This document shows, piece by piece, positions 12,306 through 26,026 of a DNA stretch of 64,000 bases. How positions within the stretch are numbered: position 1 is the first letter of the stretch; the number at the start of each line of letters is the position of its first letter. The notes beneath the pieces are model-generated. The model did not search any database and had not been told where the DNA came from. It saw nothing but the letters and a program-made list of their open reading frames with translations. Both the position numbers and the translations under genes were made by a program. Source of the DNA: Lepidodermella squamata. Lineage: Eukaryota; Gastrotricha. The stretch spans positions 1,116,001-1,180,000 of the forward strand of contig JBLDXI010000002.1 in assembly GCA_047495785.1 (NCBI GenBank), read 5' to 3'.

Positions 12306-15300
12306 CTAGCGCCGAGATGGAGACAGGGGGCGGGAGGGGCTGAGGCCGCGAGTATGCATGGTTGAGACGACCGGTGAAGGGGCGGCGCCGGGCGGGGGCG
12401 AGATGCCGTGGCGACGCAAGTGCTGGCTCAGCCGCTCGCGCTCGAATCGTTCGTGCGTCAAACTGCGCCTGCTTCGCTCGAGTTCGGTTTCGCAGTCCAA
12501 CAGACGCTAAAAAAAAATAAAAAAGTTAAAAGTTTGACAAATGAAAAACAAAAAACAAAATTTACTCAACGTTTTCCTTAATCCAAATACTAATTTATCC
12601 CAAAAAGTTTAGGAATAAAAAATTAGGAATTTTTGGCTATTATTTGGACAATTATCGCACCAAATAGAGATTACATTAAATACTTGAATTAAGCCTTTGG
12701 AGGCAGCAATCGATTCGTAATTGCTAATTGCGAAAAATTCTGATCGGAAAAAATCATGTAATTCTTGAAAATTTTAAAAATTCAGAAAATTCAGAAAATA
12801 TTATTGCAAAATTCTACAATAATTTCCAATAATGTCGAAATTAACTAGTTGAAGAATATGTTCGCTTTTAGCCGAAATTTGATAAATATTCGGATAGATT
12901 TTTCATTTTTTTCAAAATCCAGAGAAATTCGGTCCAATTATAGCTAAAAAATACCGATAATTACCAAACAAGCTATTATCGGTTTTTTTTCATTTTCAAT
13001 TTTTTCAATGAAATAGTGGATGGATGATGGGATATGCTCTTAGTATATTTTATTTATTTTAGGAAAACGAAAAATTTGCAACAAAAAGATGGAAAAGCGA
13101 ATTATGGGAATCGCTGTAACTATAAAGTGACTGGTAAAATATTGTGAAATCTTACCGTTCTGAGGGTGATGAGTTCCGAAGTTTGACTTTCGCATTTCGA
13201 CTCGACCATGCGCAACTTTTCAACCGTGCACTCCAAAGTCGAAACCGCAGACTGAGAAAATTAAAAAAAAATTAATAAACTCCACCTTAATTATTTTGTC
13301 GAATTACGCACCTGTTTCGCTGTTTCCGCTGCGTATTGATTTTGCCGTTCCGAGTGAAGAATTCTCTCCAGACCGGCCGCAGTTGACCGCTCAGCCGCAA
13401 CTTGTTGCCGCAAAAGTTCAACCTCCGTCCGCAACTCCTCGCCAACTCGTTCCGACGACGCTAATTCCGCCTCTTTCGACGCAACCTGGCGCTGCAGCAT
13501 ATCACGGGCCGACTCTAACTTGGCACACAAATCGCGAACAGCCTGCAGGTCACGCATCAACGACTCGCGCTCACACGCCGCCTGGCGAAGTTCGTCCTCC
13601 AGAGCAGCTCGTTTCCGATCGCAAGTGCCTAGCGCCAACTCAGTTTGATGCGCACCCTGCGTCGCTTGCCTCGTTTCATGCTCCAACTGGCGCAACCGCT
13701 CGCGTAACCGGCCAATATCAGCCAGGCGCAGCTCCAACTCCTGCCTCAGCCCAACAGTTTCATCCGAAAGGCGATTCGCGTTCAAGTTCGCTGCCTCGGC
13801 GTCACCACAAGCCCGGCGGTATTGGTCGAGAATCTCCTGTCGCTCCCGTTCCTTCGCCGCTAGAATGTCCTCAGCCCGTTGCACCTCGAACAAATAGTCC
13901 TGAACCTGCCGTTTCAGCTCGTCACGCTCTCGTGACGTCGCACCTAGCTCGGCTGAAAACGCACTACTCTCGCGGGATAGCGCCGAAACCTCCTCGCGAA
14001 GCCGCGAAACCTCCCGCCGGCTCGTATCCAACTCGACCCGGCTCTCCTTCAACTCACCAGCCGTTGCGTCTAGCTGGCGGGTGATCTGCCGAATCTCCCG
14101 CTCCTTCGACCTAATATTATCCTCAGCATCGGATAATTTCGTCTGAGTATCAACCAACGACTCGCGTAACGTTGCGTTCACCTTATTCGCCATAGCTAAC
14201 TCGTCGCTGAGATACGCACCCCGTTCGGTTTTTTCGTCGACCAGGTGCGATAATGAGTCGCGCTCTCGGTCCAGCTCCATCAAATTCTTGCGTAAACGGT
14301 CGATTTCCGACTCGAGACGCGACCGATTCTCCTCCAGCTCACTCAACCGCTTATCCTGGGCGATTTCGTTCTCGCGAGATGCGGCTAGCGCGGCCTCTTT
14401 CGCGGCGAGACGGGTTCGTAATTCGCTAACCGACGACTCGGCCTCGTCTAGGAGTAGTTTCAAATGCTGCCCGGTCGATCGTTGCCGCTCTAAATCCGAC
14501 TCGAGGCGAGATAAATCGCCTTCTAACCGAGATTTCTGCAACTCCAACTCGTCGACTCGCGACCTAGAATCCGCGAGTTGCGTCGATAGAGTCGCCCGGT
14601 CACGGTCCAGTGAGTCGATAACCGCACGCTGGTCCTCCGCCCTGAGTTCTGACTGGGTCCGCTCACTCAGCAGCTGCTCGCTATTCATTTTCAACCGATC
14701 CCTTAACGCATCTCGCTCGGAATTAACGCGACGTAGCTCTGAGGCGATTTCGTCCCGTTCCTGTTCGAGGCGGCGAATTGCCAGGTCGACCGAGGCCGGG
14801 GTGGGCCCGCGGCTGCTGGTCAAACGGCGGATCTCCTCCTCGCTGCGACGCGTGATATCAGAGGCGCGGTCACGCTCGGCCGCTAGGAGTTTATTCGCGG
14901 CGGTTACATCAGCCAATTGCTGGCGCAATTTCTCGACTAACCGGGCCATTTCCTCCCGCTCCCGGTCGAACCCGGGTTCGTTCGCGACCAGGTTCGGGTC
15001 AGACCGGCTGCGGGCTCGGCTACGCACCGGTGATTTCGACTCGCTGCGATTCTGCGCCGCCTTAGTCGGGCTGGGTGACCGGTGGGTCGAGCGGCCCCGG
15101 GTGGGTGACGCCGCCCCGCCGATCCCGGACGGTAGCCCGATCGAGTAGCGGCGGATAATTTCCTGCAAATGATCAACTTGTTGCCGCCAGTAGTCGCGTT
15201 CCGACTCCAATTCGTGGATCCAAGCGTCGACCTTGGACGGGCTCGACGCCCGGGTGGTCCGGCTAGCACCCGGCGGCGCCCCTTTCACGCGACCCCGGCC

Positions 15301-18300
15301 CGCATTCGGCACAGTTGCCGTAACGCCACATCCCGACTTCCGCTGGCACCTCTCCAGCTCTAAAATCAGTTCCCGCTCGTTCGACGTCAATCGATTAACC
15401 CGCTCCGTCAAACGGTGCTTATCCTCCTTAAGACACGCGCATAGCGTTGAGACGCGCTCGAGCTCAACCTCACGGCTCTGCAGGGATCGCCGGACCTCGG
15501 CGTTTTCAACCTCAAACCGGCTGACAGCCTCGCGTAATCGGGCTAGTTCGTGCTCGGCCTCTCGCAGCATTCGCCGGGTCTGGTCCAACTCGACCCTCGC
15601 AGATGATAGATTCATATCCACCGTCCTGATAGCGGCTTCTTTCTCGCGTTCCGCCTTTTCGACAGCGCAGTCCACTTCTTTAATGCTGACCTCGAGCTCG
15701 CGATTCACGGCGTCGAGTTCTACGCTGCGGCTGTGGGCGGCGCGGCTTTCGGCCGTCGCCATTTCGACCTGGCGCTCCAGTTCGCGCGTTCGTTCTTGCA
15801 GGTAGTCGACCTGGATGTTGAGTTGGGCGATGAGGCGCTCATTGGCGCGGTTTTTAGCTTCTAGCGTTACGATATCGACTGATTTTCCGCCGATTCCGCT
15901 CGCGCCGAATGACTCTAGCTCGCGTTGCAGGCGCTGGATTTCAGACTCGCGAGCTTCGACCTAATAAAGGAAAAAATCACAAAATTCAATGACCGATCGG
16001 GAAAATTGTGTAAAAATGACATCAAGCTTTGAATTTGGATCCAAGATACTTATCGAGATAGGTTTTGCCTAAAGACCAATCATTATAACAAATGAAGTAG
16101 GCATAAAATGTCGGAAAAATTTGACTAAATTTGCAAAAATAACTCTGAAAATATTTTTAGAGAAAAATAATGAATTTTTTCGGAATTAAATTCTAATTAA
16201 TTTCAGCCGGCCAATTAAGCTTGAAATCGAGATATGTATCAAGTTGTAGAAAACAGCAGATTAATTAACACAAACAAGCTCACAAACAGATAAACCATTT
16301 TTATGGGTTTCATGCGTTACATGAGACATTTACCTGAGCCGGAGCCCAATATGGAACCTTGATTCAGAAAAAAAGCAAACAATCGAATTTAATTGGGATT
16401 TCTAGAATTTCTCATTGATGAATCTTTCCAGTTGTTTTTAGAAGCTTTGCCCGGAGTTCCAACAAATCATCAATCAGTAAATTTTCCATATATTTTCAAT
16501 TCAATTTTTCAAAAATTGCATTCAATTTCAGCGAAATAAATTCTTTTTTTTATAAATCATTTTTTATGAAGGATCGTTTTAATTCGAAAAAAATATATAA
16601 TTCTGGAGAGTCGTATCAGCTTACAATCACTTTTATATTGCGATTTTCCCATGATGAAATTTAGCCTCGATTTCTGTACCCGATTTCCCCATCAATTCGG
16701 ATTTCTGAGGGGCTAGCCGTCACTAATAAAATTAGTCAAAATCTGTATTATTTGTTAGGGCAGTGATGTGAAGAGTAACTTTCAATTTAGTCCAGAATTT
16801 TATTGCAGAATATTTCCTATAAATACCGAATTCGAATACCAAAAAAAACGAACTGACCTCGAGTCGAACCGATCGCCTGGCCTTACTGCCATTACGTCGC
16901 AATGACATGGCTTACAAAATCAATTTAAAACTCAGCCGAAAATATGTGCGGCTCGTAAAAACAACCTAAAGTTAGCCGAGTAATATTGCGCAGTTATTAA
17001 ACGTATTCTGTTGTAAAAATTTGCGACAAAGCGCGGCGAACAATAGACGATTGGGTTGTGAAAAATTGGCGTAACACCGCGCCTATTGACAAAGTAAGAG
17101 TCGCCGTAAATCGCTGCAGATTATTGTGAAACGGATGAGTGCACAAGGTGAAGGGATTAAGGTCTACCGAAATCAAAGCCCGTGTGTTTACTCGCGCCTA
17201 GAATGAGATGATGATAACCCATTGACAAGGCATAAAGCACTTGAAAGGCAGTGAAAAAGATCATTTTCTCAAAAACAAGCTTTAATACTTATTGACTGGC
17301 AGTTGGTTGGCCCGCCTAAATCTGTGTGAATAGCGACGCGGGCCCGTAAACAGAAAAATCAAAACACGGCTAGAAAAAGGCCATCATCATGGTCAGAAAA
17401 CGGCCACCAGGTATATGAGCGGGCGCGCGCGGGGGCAAAAATGGGCGCGGCGTGAAGTAAAACAAAATAATAAATTAGGCAAAACAACGTGAAAAGAGAT
17501 GAATATTGTGGATCCACTTGATGATAAACACGGCGCGCGCTCGCCCGCCACAACATGCGCTGAATTATTCAGAAGACATTTTTGGGCGCACTTTTTAAGG
17601 AAGGTGCGACGACCCGTGTTGTTTTCACGACGGGTTGTGTTATTTACAATATCGGTACACTGCGAGCTTGCCAATAATTGAGAGCTGGATGGAGAGAGAC
17701 ACCGTTTCGCTACTACTACTACAACTGAACACAAATAACCCGCAAAGCAGGACATTTGTTGTTCTAATGCAGCTTTTATTTGAAAACAATTGAATGGCAT
17801 AACCTACTGGCTTTATGTGCGTGAAATCTGTATTAATAAATCGAGTCTATCAATAATAAATTGCGGCGACATTGATCAGCGAAAATGCCCGCTAATGGCT
17901 TGCAGTAAAAACAATAACCGCCCTCCGGATCTTTCGATTCCGCAGGCGGGTCAACGTTAAACAATAATCTCAGCTGAATACACACATTTTTATCGCAAAA
18001 ATAAACAAAGGTGATTGCCTAGTTAATTGCACGGCTTCGCAAATACTTATATAATTTTGTTTACAGGTAGCTAAAACGCTAAGCTCTAGGGCTTTTTGCG
18101 AGCGCGACAATCGATAACCATCAAGTAAAAATGGCAGGTTATTTTCGTTGAAAATTGAAAAACAAGAAAATCACTAGAGTCGCACTAAAGAATAAATTTA
18201 TTAACCCTCTCAACTACAAAAAATCGCCCTTAAAGCGCTAATTTATTCGATTTTCGCATGAGAGGCTGATGAAAAATGAACGGAAGTTTTCGTGAATTTT

Positions 18301-19550
18301 TTTGTCGCAACAGACCTGGCCTGTAAGAAGCTTAATTGTATCCGAGTGTGCGTCTTTTTCTGCGCTGAGGGCAAGATTTTTTTGCCGCAGAGTCGATAAT
18401 TCGTCCTCGACTAATTGCAGCATATCGGCGACGTATGGATCGACATGGGCGACTAATTTCGAAACGCCATTCGGGCCCGGATTTGCGGGCAAAGGACCCT
18501 CTAAAACCATTCGCTGACGTCGATAGGCCAACTGCGCCTTACGACCGCCCGGAGTTTGAACAACAGCTTGCATATTTCGCTCCTGAAAAATCAAATTAAA
18601 ACAAAATTTCAAATATTTTTTCAAAAAATGTACCTGAAGTTCGGCAATTCGATCGGCCCTTCGAGAAGCTTCAGCCTCAAGTCGCTGCAATTTTTCCATA
18701 GTTTGGTTGTGCAAAAACTTCAAATCAGTGTTTTCATGCTCCAATTTCCGAATTGTAGTTTTGAGAGCTTTCAGCCGCTCTTCGAAACTCTCGCGAGCTT
18801 TCAAATGTTGATGATTCAGTTGATTGACCAGGGCGGATAGGCGAGAGTTGTCGCTTCGATAAGCCTCGACGGCCTCTTCATGATGGTCCTTCTCCTTTCG
18901 AACGTCCTTCTCATTTTCTTTACCGATGTTGAGCTTGACCTTTCGAAGCGAATCCGTTGTGTGAATGAGGTCGGATAGTAAGCGTTCAACAAGCGGAACA
19001 GAATCTCGTCCGACGGCTAGGAGAAAAAATCATAAAAAAATACATTTTCGCTGAATTCAGCATTCAAAAATACCGCTACCCATTCAACCTAACTAACAAC
19101 TTGGAATGATCAAAATACGACCGATACCCCTGATTTTTTTGGGTTCTGGGTCAAACATACTATAAAAATGAAAATTAGACACTAGGTAACAAAAAATCAC
19201 TTAACCGGAAATATAGAAAATCCACCTTAAATTTTCTAAAATTGTCCTGATTTGGCCGTTAACAAAAGTATGGTATGTAGATTTCTACCCCATTTTTTCT
19301 GATTTTATCAAAAATAAATAAAAATGAAATAAAAATACCGATGAAATAAAATCCGCTCTGTCTCTCATATTTTTTCGAAAATGATAAACGACGAGATATT
19401 CGATGTACCTTGTGAATATCCGAACTGATCTAATCGCCTTCTAAGAACATTGTACCGCGACTCGGTACACGAATCATCGAGATCAGCGCTGAATTTCGAC
19501 TCGTTAATATTGGCCGAAAACTGCGACAGGCGCGAAGAGCTACGATCCAT
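12306..19550 (-). CDS. CEP135: Centrosomal protein CEP135 / Bld10
   Basis: Centriole assembly coiled-coil protein. Exons: 19550-19409, 19016-18634, 18582-18316, 15960-13312, 13251-13156, 12506-12306; 3,738 nt gives about 1,245 residues, close to the ~1,140 of vertebrate CEP135. Conserved landmarks: N-terminal RRRLDQFGYSQ; VPLVERLLSDLIHTTDSLR; the signature MQAVVQTPGGRKAQ followed by YRRQRM; DPYVADMLQLVEDE; NERLIAQLNIQVDYLQE; and SPSKVDAWIHELESERDYW. These fall in the family order. The rest is nearly continuous heptad coiled coil. The C-terminus is a short Pro/Ser/Arg tail with two LSPSR repeats. The first exon starts at ATG 19550, with no earlier ATG in frame. CEP135 links SAS-6 cartwheels to microtubules, so its presence implies canonical centrioles. 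The 2.4-kb third intron holds a candidate alternative first exon. Confidence 0.92.
16858..16908 (-). CDS. Candidate alternative first exon of CEP135
   Basis: Inside the 2.4-kb CEP135 intron a minus-strand ATG at 16908 opens MSLRRNGSKARRSVRLE. It ends at a good donor (GAG|GTCAGT) in phase with the acceptor at 15960, giving RSVRLE-VEARESE. Reading this segment as an internal exon after the previous one would put it in another frame, so if real it is a start exon for a shorter isoform. Confidence 0.4.
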
Positions 19551-20103
19551 TTTTTTCACGATAACAAATTAACGGCCCTTTCGCCTAAAAAAAATTATCA
19601 CGACGATAATCAGGTGATGAATAAACAGAGTGCGGTGATTTTTCATGTTTGTTTTTTTTATTTTGATTTGTTGAAACAAATAATAGTGTTGCACTGTACG
19701 TTGCAGCCGTGACGTTGCATCAGCCCAACCGACAGCGGCGCGGAAGAAAGCTGGCAAGTAGCACAACGGATGTTTTCATATGAAAAGACATATCATTTGT
19801 GAATGTAATATATATAGATATTTAGATAGATATAGATATATATAATGACGGCATTTTTCCCACTTTCAACGCAAAGATACAACGCATTCGCAACGAAATA
19901 ACTTGCTCTGGTTTTAATTAAAAGAGAAAAAATCTCGTAAAATTTGAGCTGGGACGGCTCGTGCATATGATGTCCTAAAAAATAACCAGTGAATGCATTC
20001 TTAATAACACGGAAGTTTGTAACAAAAAGAGAGTCAATTTTCACTTGATGTCATTTAGTGAGCACACTTTTCATGTTGAGCATTCGATGTGGGTATACAG
20101 GGG
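19551..20103. other. Intergenic region between CEP135 and SWT1-like gene
   Basis: AT-rich, with a TATATAGATA-type run around 19807-19845. It holds the CEP135 promoter side and the 3' flank of the SWT1-like gene. No gene seen. Confidence 0.55.
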
Positions 20104-21916
20104 CTAGTAGTACGTGGAAATAGCAGAAGCAGCGGCGGCGGTGGGTTGTTGGTGCTGCATTGTCTCAGCAGTTGCAGCATCGAAGGGCACAGCGCGAAGG
20201 TAATTTCGAGCCGACGTTGAATGCATCGGGTTATTCGCGATTGCGTTGGCAAGCACGCGCCCGGCCAGCGACAACTCGCCCTCGTCCGGATTATCCAACT
20301 TGGCCAGGTTGTGAATTGAGTCACGCGCGTTCGTCACCACCTTCGCAGTTCCGAAAATCTGGGAGCGCGCGCGCGCAGAACAAAAGCGGGATTAAAATTA
20401 TAATCCACCTTAAAAATTGTGCCTACCATTTTAAAACACGCTATCCAGTGGCGATCGATGCAGGCGATTGCCTCGCGCCAATTACTCGGCCGGCGGCGCA
20501 GGACACAAATGTCGGTCCACACCATTTCAGTCGGGCCGTAAGCGCTCTCCATTTCGCGAATGACGACATCGCTGAGGAAAGTCGACAGGGCGTCGTTACA
20601 GGGCGACGACGGCTGAAGTGATCGACGACCTCCTGCACCAGTAATAGGACGAGGCTGAGATTGCGGGTTGAAACGAGGATGAGGCGACTTACTGCCGGGC
20701 TGGTAATTCGGGCTTCGAGCGTAGTTCATCTAAAACCAGCAATTAAAAATTATTAAAAATTAAGGCGGATCAATTATATATATTTACGCTGGGAGGAGGA
20801 ACAGCTGACTGAGACCGTGGTTCCTGATCAAGCTCCCAGGGAATACTGCGACTTGAGGTCAGCTGCATACCCCTGCCGCCCATTTGCTGTGGGGCGAACT
20901 TCCCTCCTCTTGATTGATAATGTGACTGCAATTGGGGGATAAGTGGTTGCTGCTGGGGTTGGAGATGCTTTGGTACGATCCCATTATCACTCCAGTCAGC
21001 AGTCATTTGATGTTGATGTTGCGGTTGCATCGCATAATTGTTCACCGGAGCCATCGCAGGTCTATTCGGGAAATTCGAGACAATAGGGGTAGTCGGGTTC
21101 GGGGAGTCACCTACAAATCAAGAATCATCATCTGTTCCAAAAAAATCGGCAGAAAAATTACTGAAATCCATCAAATCTGAGCTAGATTGACGCCGTTCGG
21201 TGAAGACGCCAGATTGACGGCGGTCGAGAGATTCGATTTCGTCGGGCGGGGTAATTACGACATTTCGAAGCATTTGCGCAGTTCGAGAGTCGAAAGCTTG
21301 CGGCGGGGGTGGCAAGACAAATAGCTGGCCGTCTCGTTCGGCGATGACTGAAAGCCCACTAACACGGGTTTTGTTTGACAAAATGCGATCACCGGTGAAA
21401 ACCATGACCTGACGCAGGCCGGTCGGGTCATTGTGGCAGAGATAAAGAGCGCTGAGCAGAATATTGTCGTCATTTGTCGTGTGAGGTAAATTAGCACTGG
21501 CGCATTTAGCCGCGTCATTAGCAGTTTCAAATGAGAAGCTCAGATTGGCGTGTTCGAGAGATAAATCGAGAAGATGCGATATCACATCGACAGAGCTGTG
21601 GATGCTTTGAGCTCCGAATCTCTCGGCTGCATAATCAGTCCTGCGATTAGCTTTCATCGCATCAAGCTCCTGAACAGACATAGACAATTATACAAAATGA
21701 AGTTTTAAAATGATGATCAATCACCTGATGGACAACCCATGGGAAGTAAAACTTCAGATTATTTCGATAGTGGTGCAAAGTAGGCAGAATTCTTCCGAGC
21801 GCTTCGTGGTATTTTATAAAAGAACAGGTATCAACAACAACAATAATTTCATTGTTTCCAGGGGAAACAAGTTCGCGGAAGAATTTTTCCACCAGCAGGC
21901 TGTCAACTTGAGCCAT
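20104..21916 (-). CDS. SWT1: SWT1-like PIN-domain ribonuclease
   Basis: Exons 21916-21725, 21669-21162, 21110-20788, 20729-20427, 20358-20104; 1,581 nt, 526 residues. The N-terminal ~190 residues form a PIN endonuclease domain. The acidic catalytic positions are visible: VVVDTCSFI, PWVVHQELDAMK, NDDNILLSAL and VMVFTGDRILSNK, in the SWT1 order and spacing. A Gln/Pro-rich linker (about 240-340) and a helical C-terminal region follow, with WREAIACIDRHWIACFKM resembling the C-terminal segment of SWT1. SWT1 acts in nuclear mRNA surveillance near the pore in yeast; that role here is by family. The HP1 gene lies 163 nt upstream on the same strand. Confidence 0.8.
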
Positions 21917-22079
21917 TCAATATCACTCTTTAATCAATTCTAACGAAGAAAAACCAATTTTCTAATCATGTTTTATGTTATAATCAGCGTGAAAAATTAC
22001 GAATACATAACATTTGAATAAGAGCAAAAATGAGCCATTGAAAAATCAGACGAAGTTGAGCAAGAGACAACAAGTCAGA

Positions 22080-22696
22080 TCAGACGAACTTCAGTTTCGA
22101 CTGGTAAAATTCGATCAGCTTCTGTGGCGCTTTTTTACGCAGCTCTTGAGAAGAAACCAGTTCTTTTGCATCACTTCCACGCCACTGCAATCACATCAAA
22201 ATTTAATTAATATGAAGAACAGAGGTTAACCAGCCAACCTTCACGAGAACCATTATCTTTTTTCCCTCCTTGATTGCGCCCAAAATGGTTTCGACTTCTT
22301 TCATAGATCGGTCTTCACTTGATGAGCTTGCTTGATCGACGACCTTGGATGCACTTTCAACCGGCAATTTACCTTGAGCAATAGCCTCATCTAGCCAAAC
22401 ATAAATAATGAGTGATGCGTTCGGAGAAATATGTATTTACTTTTGTGCTTTTCAGCGATCAGCTTAGCCATGTGTTCACTACAACCTTCGCCCAAATTCT
22501 CTTCATTAACCCACGATGCATCGCTCCTGTATTTGTGCGAATTTAATAAAAACAAGAGGCAGATATTACGGGCATACTCTGAATATCCTTTCCATTTGAC
22601 CAGATACTCGAGTTTACGCTTGTCCTTGGCTTGTCTCACATCTAGCAAGGCCTCCACCTCGTAAAAACCATCATCGGGGCTTTCATCGACAACCAT
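22080..22696 (-). CDS. HP1 / chromobox heterochromatin protein
   Basis: Four exons, 22696-22578, 22526-22441, 22390-22239, 22184-22080; 462 nt, 153 residues. The N-terminal chromodomain reads YEVEALLDV then EYLVKWKGYS, supplying the Tyr and Trp of the methyl-lysine cage. The donor inside GAGTATGCC joins TCA-GAG-AGC to give KWKGYSESDASW, restoring the chromodomain. A short hinge (VDQASSSSEDRS) precedes a C-terminal chromoshadow domain (KKIMVLVKWRG...KKAPQKLIEFYQSKLKF). HP1 binds H3K9me2/3 through the chromodomain and dimerises and recruits partners through the shadow domain. Compact at 153 aa, against about 170-200 for many animal HP1s. An in-frame ATG at 22738 would add 14 residues; I prefer 22696. 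Confidence 0.9.
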
Positions 22697-25600
22697 TGAA
22701 CAACTATATAAATTAATATCTATGGATTGATGCCGCATACATGAAATCTCCTGACTTAATGAGATATAAAGCTTTATACAATACGCTGGTAACTCTTAAA
22801 ATACAGCTTTCTCCACAGTTTAGAGACTAAAATGGCAAGAATAACTACCAACGTGAAATCGGGCATGATAAGTATGTGCCAGGCAAAAAATAGTCCAACA
22901 TTTGAAACTCAACGTGCGATTTCGGTGCCAAATCGCTTTTTCTTGTCAAAGAATATAGTGTTGCGCAATAATGAATATGCGCCAGCTGTTGTCTTTGCAA
23001 ATGACTGCGAAGATAACGACTCGAATCGCTTATCGGGTCTCATATTTCGTAATATCGCATAATTTCAGCCAATGATGCATTAGCTACTAACTAGAGAATC
23101 GGCATGCGCGCACCCGAGTGTTCGGGAGGATGGAGGAAGTCCTATGAAAACGAGCTGTGTCAGCTGTGATCTGTGATCGAGAGCCAACTGTAACTATAAC
23201 TATTAAAAGCGAAATAAGTGATCCAACTGCTAACTGGCAGTCAACTTTCGATCACAGCCAATTCTCGTGTTATTTTCCGAGGCCTTGGAGAGATAGTCGG
23301 CGTTCAAACGCCAGGAGTTGCCAGATGTTACTGACGCCAAACCGTCGGGGCATCGATCGGGAGTGCTCACGGAAAAATTAAACAATAGGGGGCTTTCAAT
23401 TCTGTTAAGGCAAAAGCCGGAAGCGGAAGCCTTGCAGATCAAAAGTCTCGTAAGCCGGCATTTCCGGCCCTCCCAGGATAGTACCGGTTGCTACGCGCGC
23501 AGGTAAGAACGCTCAAGATTTGTTTTCATTGGCGCCGTGAACCATGTGACGTTTTCACGTGTGTTAGCTAGTACGTATTCAGCTCAACTAAAAAATTTTA
23601 AAATCAGGGTAAAGTCTTATTTGACTTTACACTTGAACTTTAAAATGAAGGGCATCAACTGACTTTGGGTCTTGCAATGCGGGGACGTGATTCTATTGAA
23701 GAAGTTTTGGATCAGCTGGGTTCTCTGCGGCTAGGGAAAGCCGGCCTCTTGACGGTTTACAAGTGTTTTCCTTTTTCTTCTCTTCGGCAAATTTTCAGAG
23801 GTATCTATCAACCTTTCGCAGCATATTACCTTTGCTTGCAGATTGATGCAGAAAGCAAAAACCATATATATCTATCTACATTTTAAAGTTCAAAGCGTTG
23901 AAAATTCTCATCGCAAGGAGTACCCATTTCAGCTTTCAGCAACCCCTAAGGGAAGCTGCAGTGGTAGTAAGTAATATTCACTCATGTTCAGAAAGCAAAT
24001 CTATGCATTTAGTGTCGCCGCATTCGCTCGCAAAGTTGCTTCATCTGTCATGCAGACTGTTTTCCAGTAGGTATTAATGACCGCAATATCAAATGGAGTT
24101 GACAGTTGACGCCCTCAGAAGCGTAGTATGACGTTGCTCAAGTTGAAAATATCCGGAAACTTTGCATTCAGCAACATAGACGTTCAGCGTTTTGCTGCTT
24201 TAATCATCACTTGGGCTTATCAAGTCACAGCTTCACGATTATCAAGTCACAGCTGTCGCTACTAAAGTTAAATTATATCGGATTTCAGCAAAACTGCTCA
24301 ATGTTTATTCCTCATTCCTCATGATAGCTGTCGTCGAGACCTTACTGCGAGTATTCAATAGTAGTTAACTAAGAGACCGATGACTTAAACGGCTGCTAAC
24401 TATTAGTCAACTGGCAGTTAACGGGATGCCGTAATTTAGTTTCAATTTCGCTCCAGTAAATTCAATCCAGTTGAACATTGCATACTAGGCATTTCAACAG
24501 ATTTGGTGATAAGTATTCGATACAGGAATACTTATATTTGGAGATCATAGGAAAAACAGCCCGTTACTACAATTGGTTAGATTGGAAATTGGCCCGATGG
24601 TCTGTAACGGTTGGGGTGGAATCTAACCTGGCTAATCGAATGTTAATCAAAATATGAGTCTTCATGTCGACGAATTCTGTCAGAATTTCCGCCACGACAG
24701 CCGTGCCAAATTACGTAAAACACCATTTGGCCGATTTTCAATCTTATCGCATTCATTTGATCGATTGTTCCTGGTTACTGATCAGTTATTCCATTTCTGA
24801 TAAGCACATGCACGATGCTGACCTCATGCTACCTTATTTTTCTGATAGCGAACATTGCTCATGTAAAATTACCAAACCATACCGCACCTATAATTTTTTA
24901 TATTTTATATTTTGATTGGGCTCCTGTTGCATTTCATGGTCGAATTGGCCGTTTCCGTTCGTTGCCATATGTATATTGAAAACTTTCGTCCAGTAAGATG
25001 CGATCTTCCGCGAGCCTCTTACCATTAGTTGAATGATAATTGACAAGATATTTTATTTGTGCGCTTATGTAGAAGACGTTACTAACGATTTCATTCTGCG
25101 TAACATGAATCTCGAACTGGAGTATGCAGTTTTTTCTCAGCTTCCGAGCTCTTTACTTTCTTATAGATGCTAGTTTTCATATACTTCCTTTAAAATAATA
25201 AGCTAACGCCTGTAAAAATACTTACCGGCGCATAAAAAATAGAAACAAAAGTAAATTGGCCTCTCGAGCCTTGCGTGCATGAGGTTTTTTGGGTCTTACC
25301 AGAAAGAAAGCGGCCGTGATTAGTGATTAATCGCTTCTATATTTCTTCTCGCGATTTTTTCATCCGCACCGCCGTGCACACGAATTTGCGGCGATAATAT
25401 TTTTTCGCTAGAGTATCGTTCCACGTCTTCTTATTAGTGTCCTTTAGCGCGTTGTTTATACTAATATATAACACATCGTATCTTTTTGCATCGTTGCATC
25501 CTAGTATAACAAGATCTTGTAGAAATATATACGTATGTATAGATTCCGCTCAATATATGTGTGTGCGTGCTTGTGTTTGTATTTTATGATTATTTTTTTC

Positions 25601-26026
25601 TATGTGGCTCTTTTTATCTTCGGATTGACCTCGCCTGTGGGCCGGCTAGTCAGTATAGCGCTTGCATGTGTGGTTTGTAGCAACTTTGCCGCGATGATAT
25701 TTTGGATCTCATGAAGTCCGCGGCGCCCCTATTTTGCTTTCTATAGGCCTCTGCTATTTATTATAATATATCGGCAAAAAGTTACTATTGAGCCGGCGCA
25801 AAACCTTGAAAATAATAATAATAATGTCGAAAAACCGCATTGCAATTTTAATAAGAGCAATTCAAAAGCAAAAGAACGTCGTCCCTTGTGAATTGATTCG
25901 CGGCTTTAGTCCCCATTCATCGTCACGACGGCTTTCTGCCCAACCTAATTGTATTATTACTATTTTGCGGTCTTTCTTTATAGACTACCTTTACAGACTT
26001 GTTATTATTTTTTGCGTTGAAAAATT
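22697..26026. other. Long intergenic region, no supported gene
   Basis: 3.3 kb between divergent HP1 and LSM1. ORFs are short (85 codons or fewer) and lack recognisable features. Small structures include a hairpin AAAGTC...GACTTT at about 23610-23630 and a direct repeat TATCAAGTCACAGCT at about 24218-24253. A microsatellite-like TATATA/GTGTGTGC patch is at about 25440-25580. Probably regulatory DNA. Confidence 0.5.

Noticed and set aside
13291-15762. Rootletin (CROCC) identity for the coiled-coil gene
   Set aside because: The AVVQTPGGRK signature and the flanking blocks are CEP135-specific.
13296-15805. Long plus-strand ORFs (286, 262 and 190 codons) opposite CEP135
   Set aside because: They are antisense shadows of a GC-rich, Arg/Ser-biased coiled-coil exon whose minus frame is clearly CEP135.
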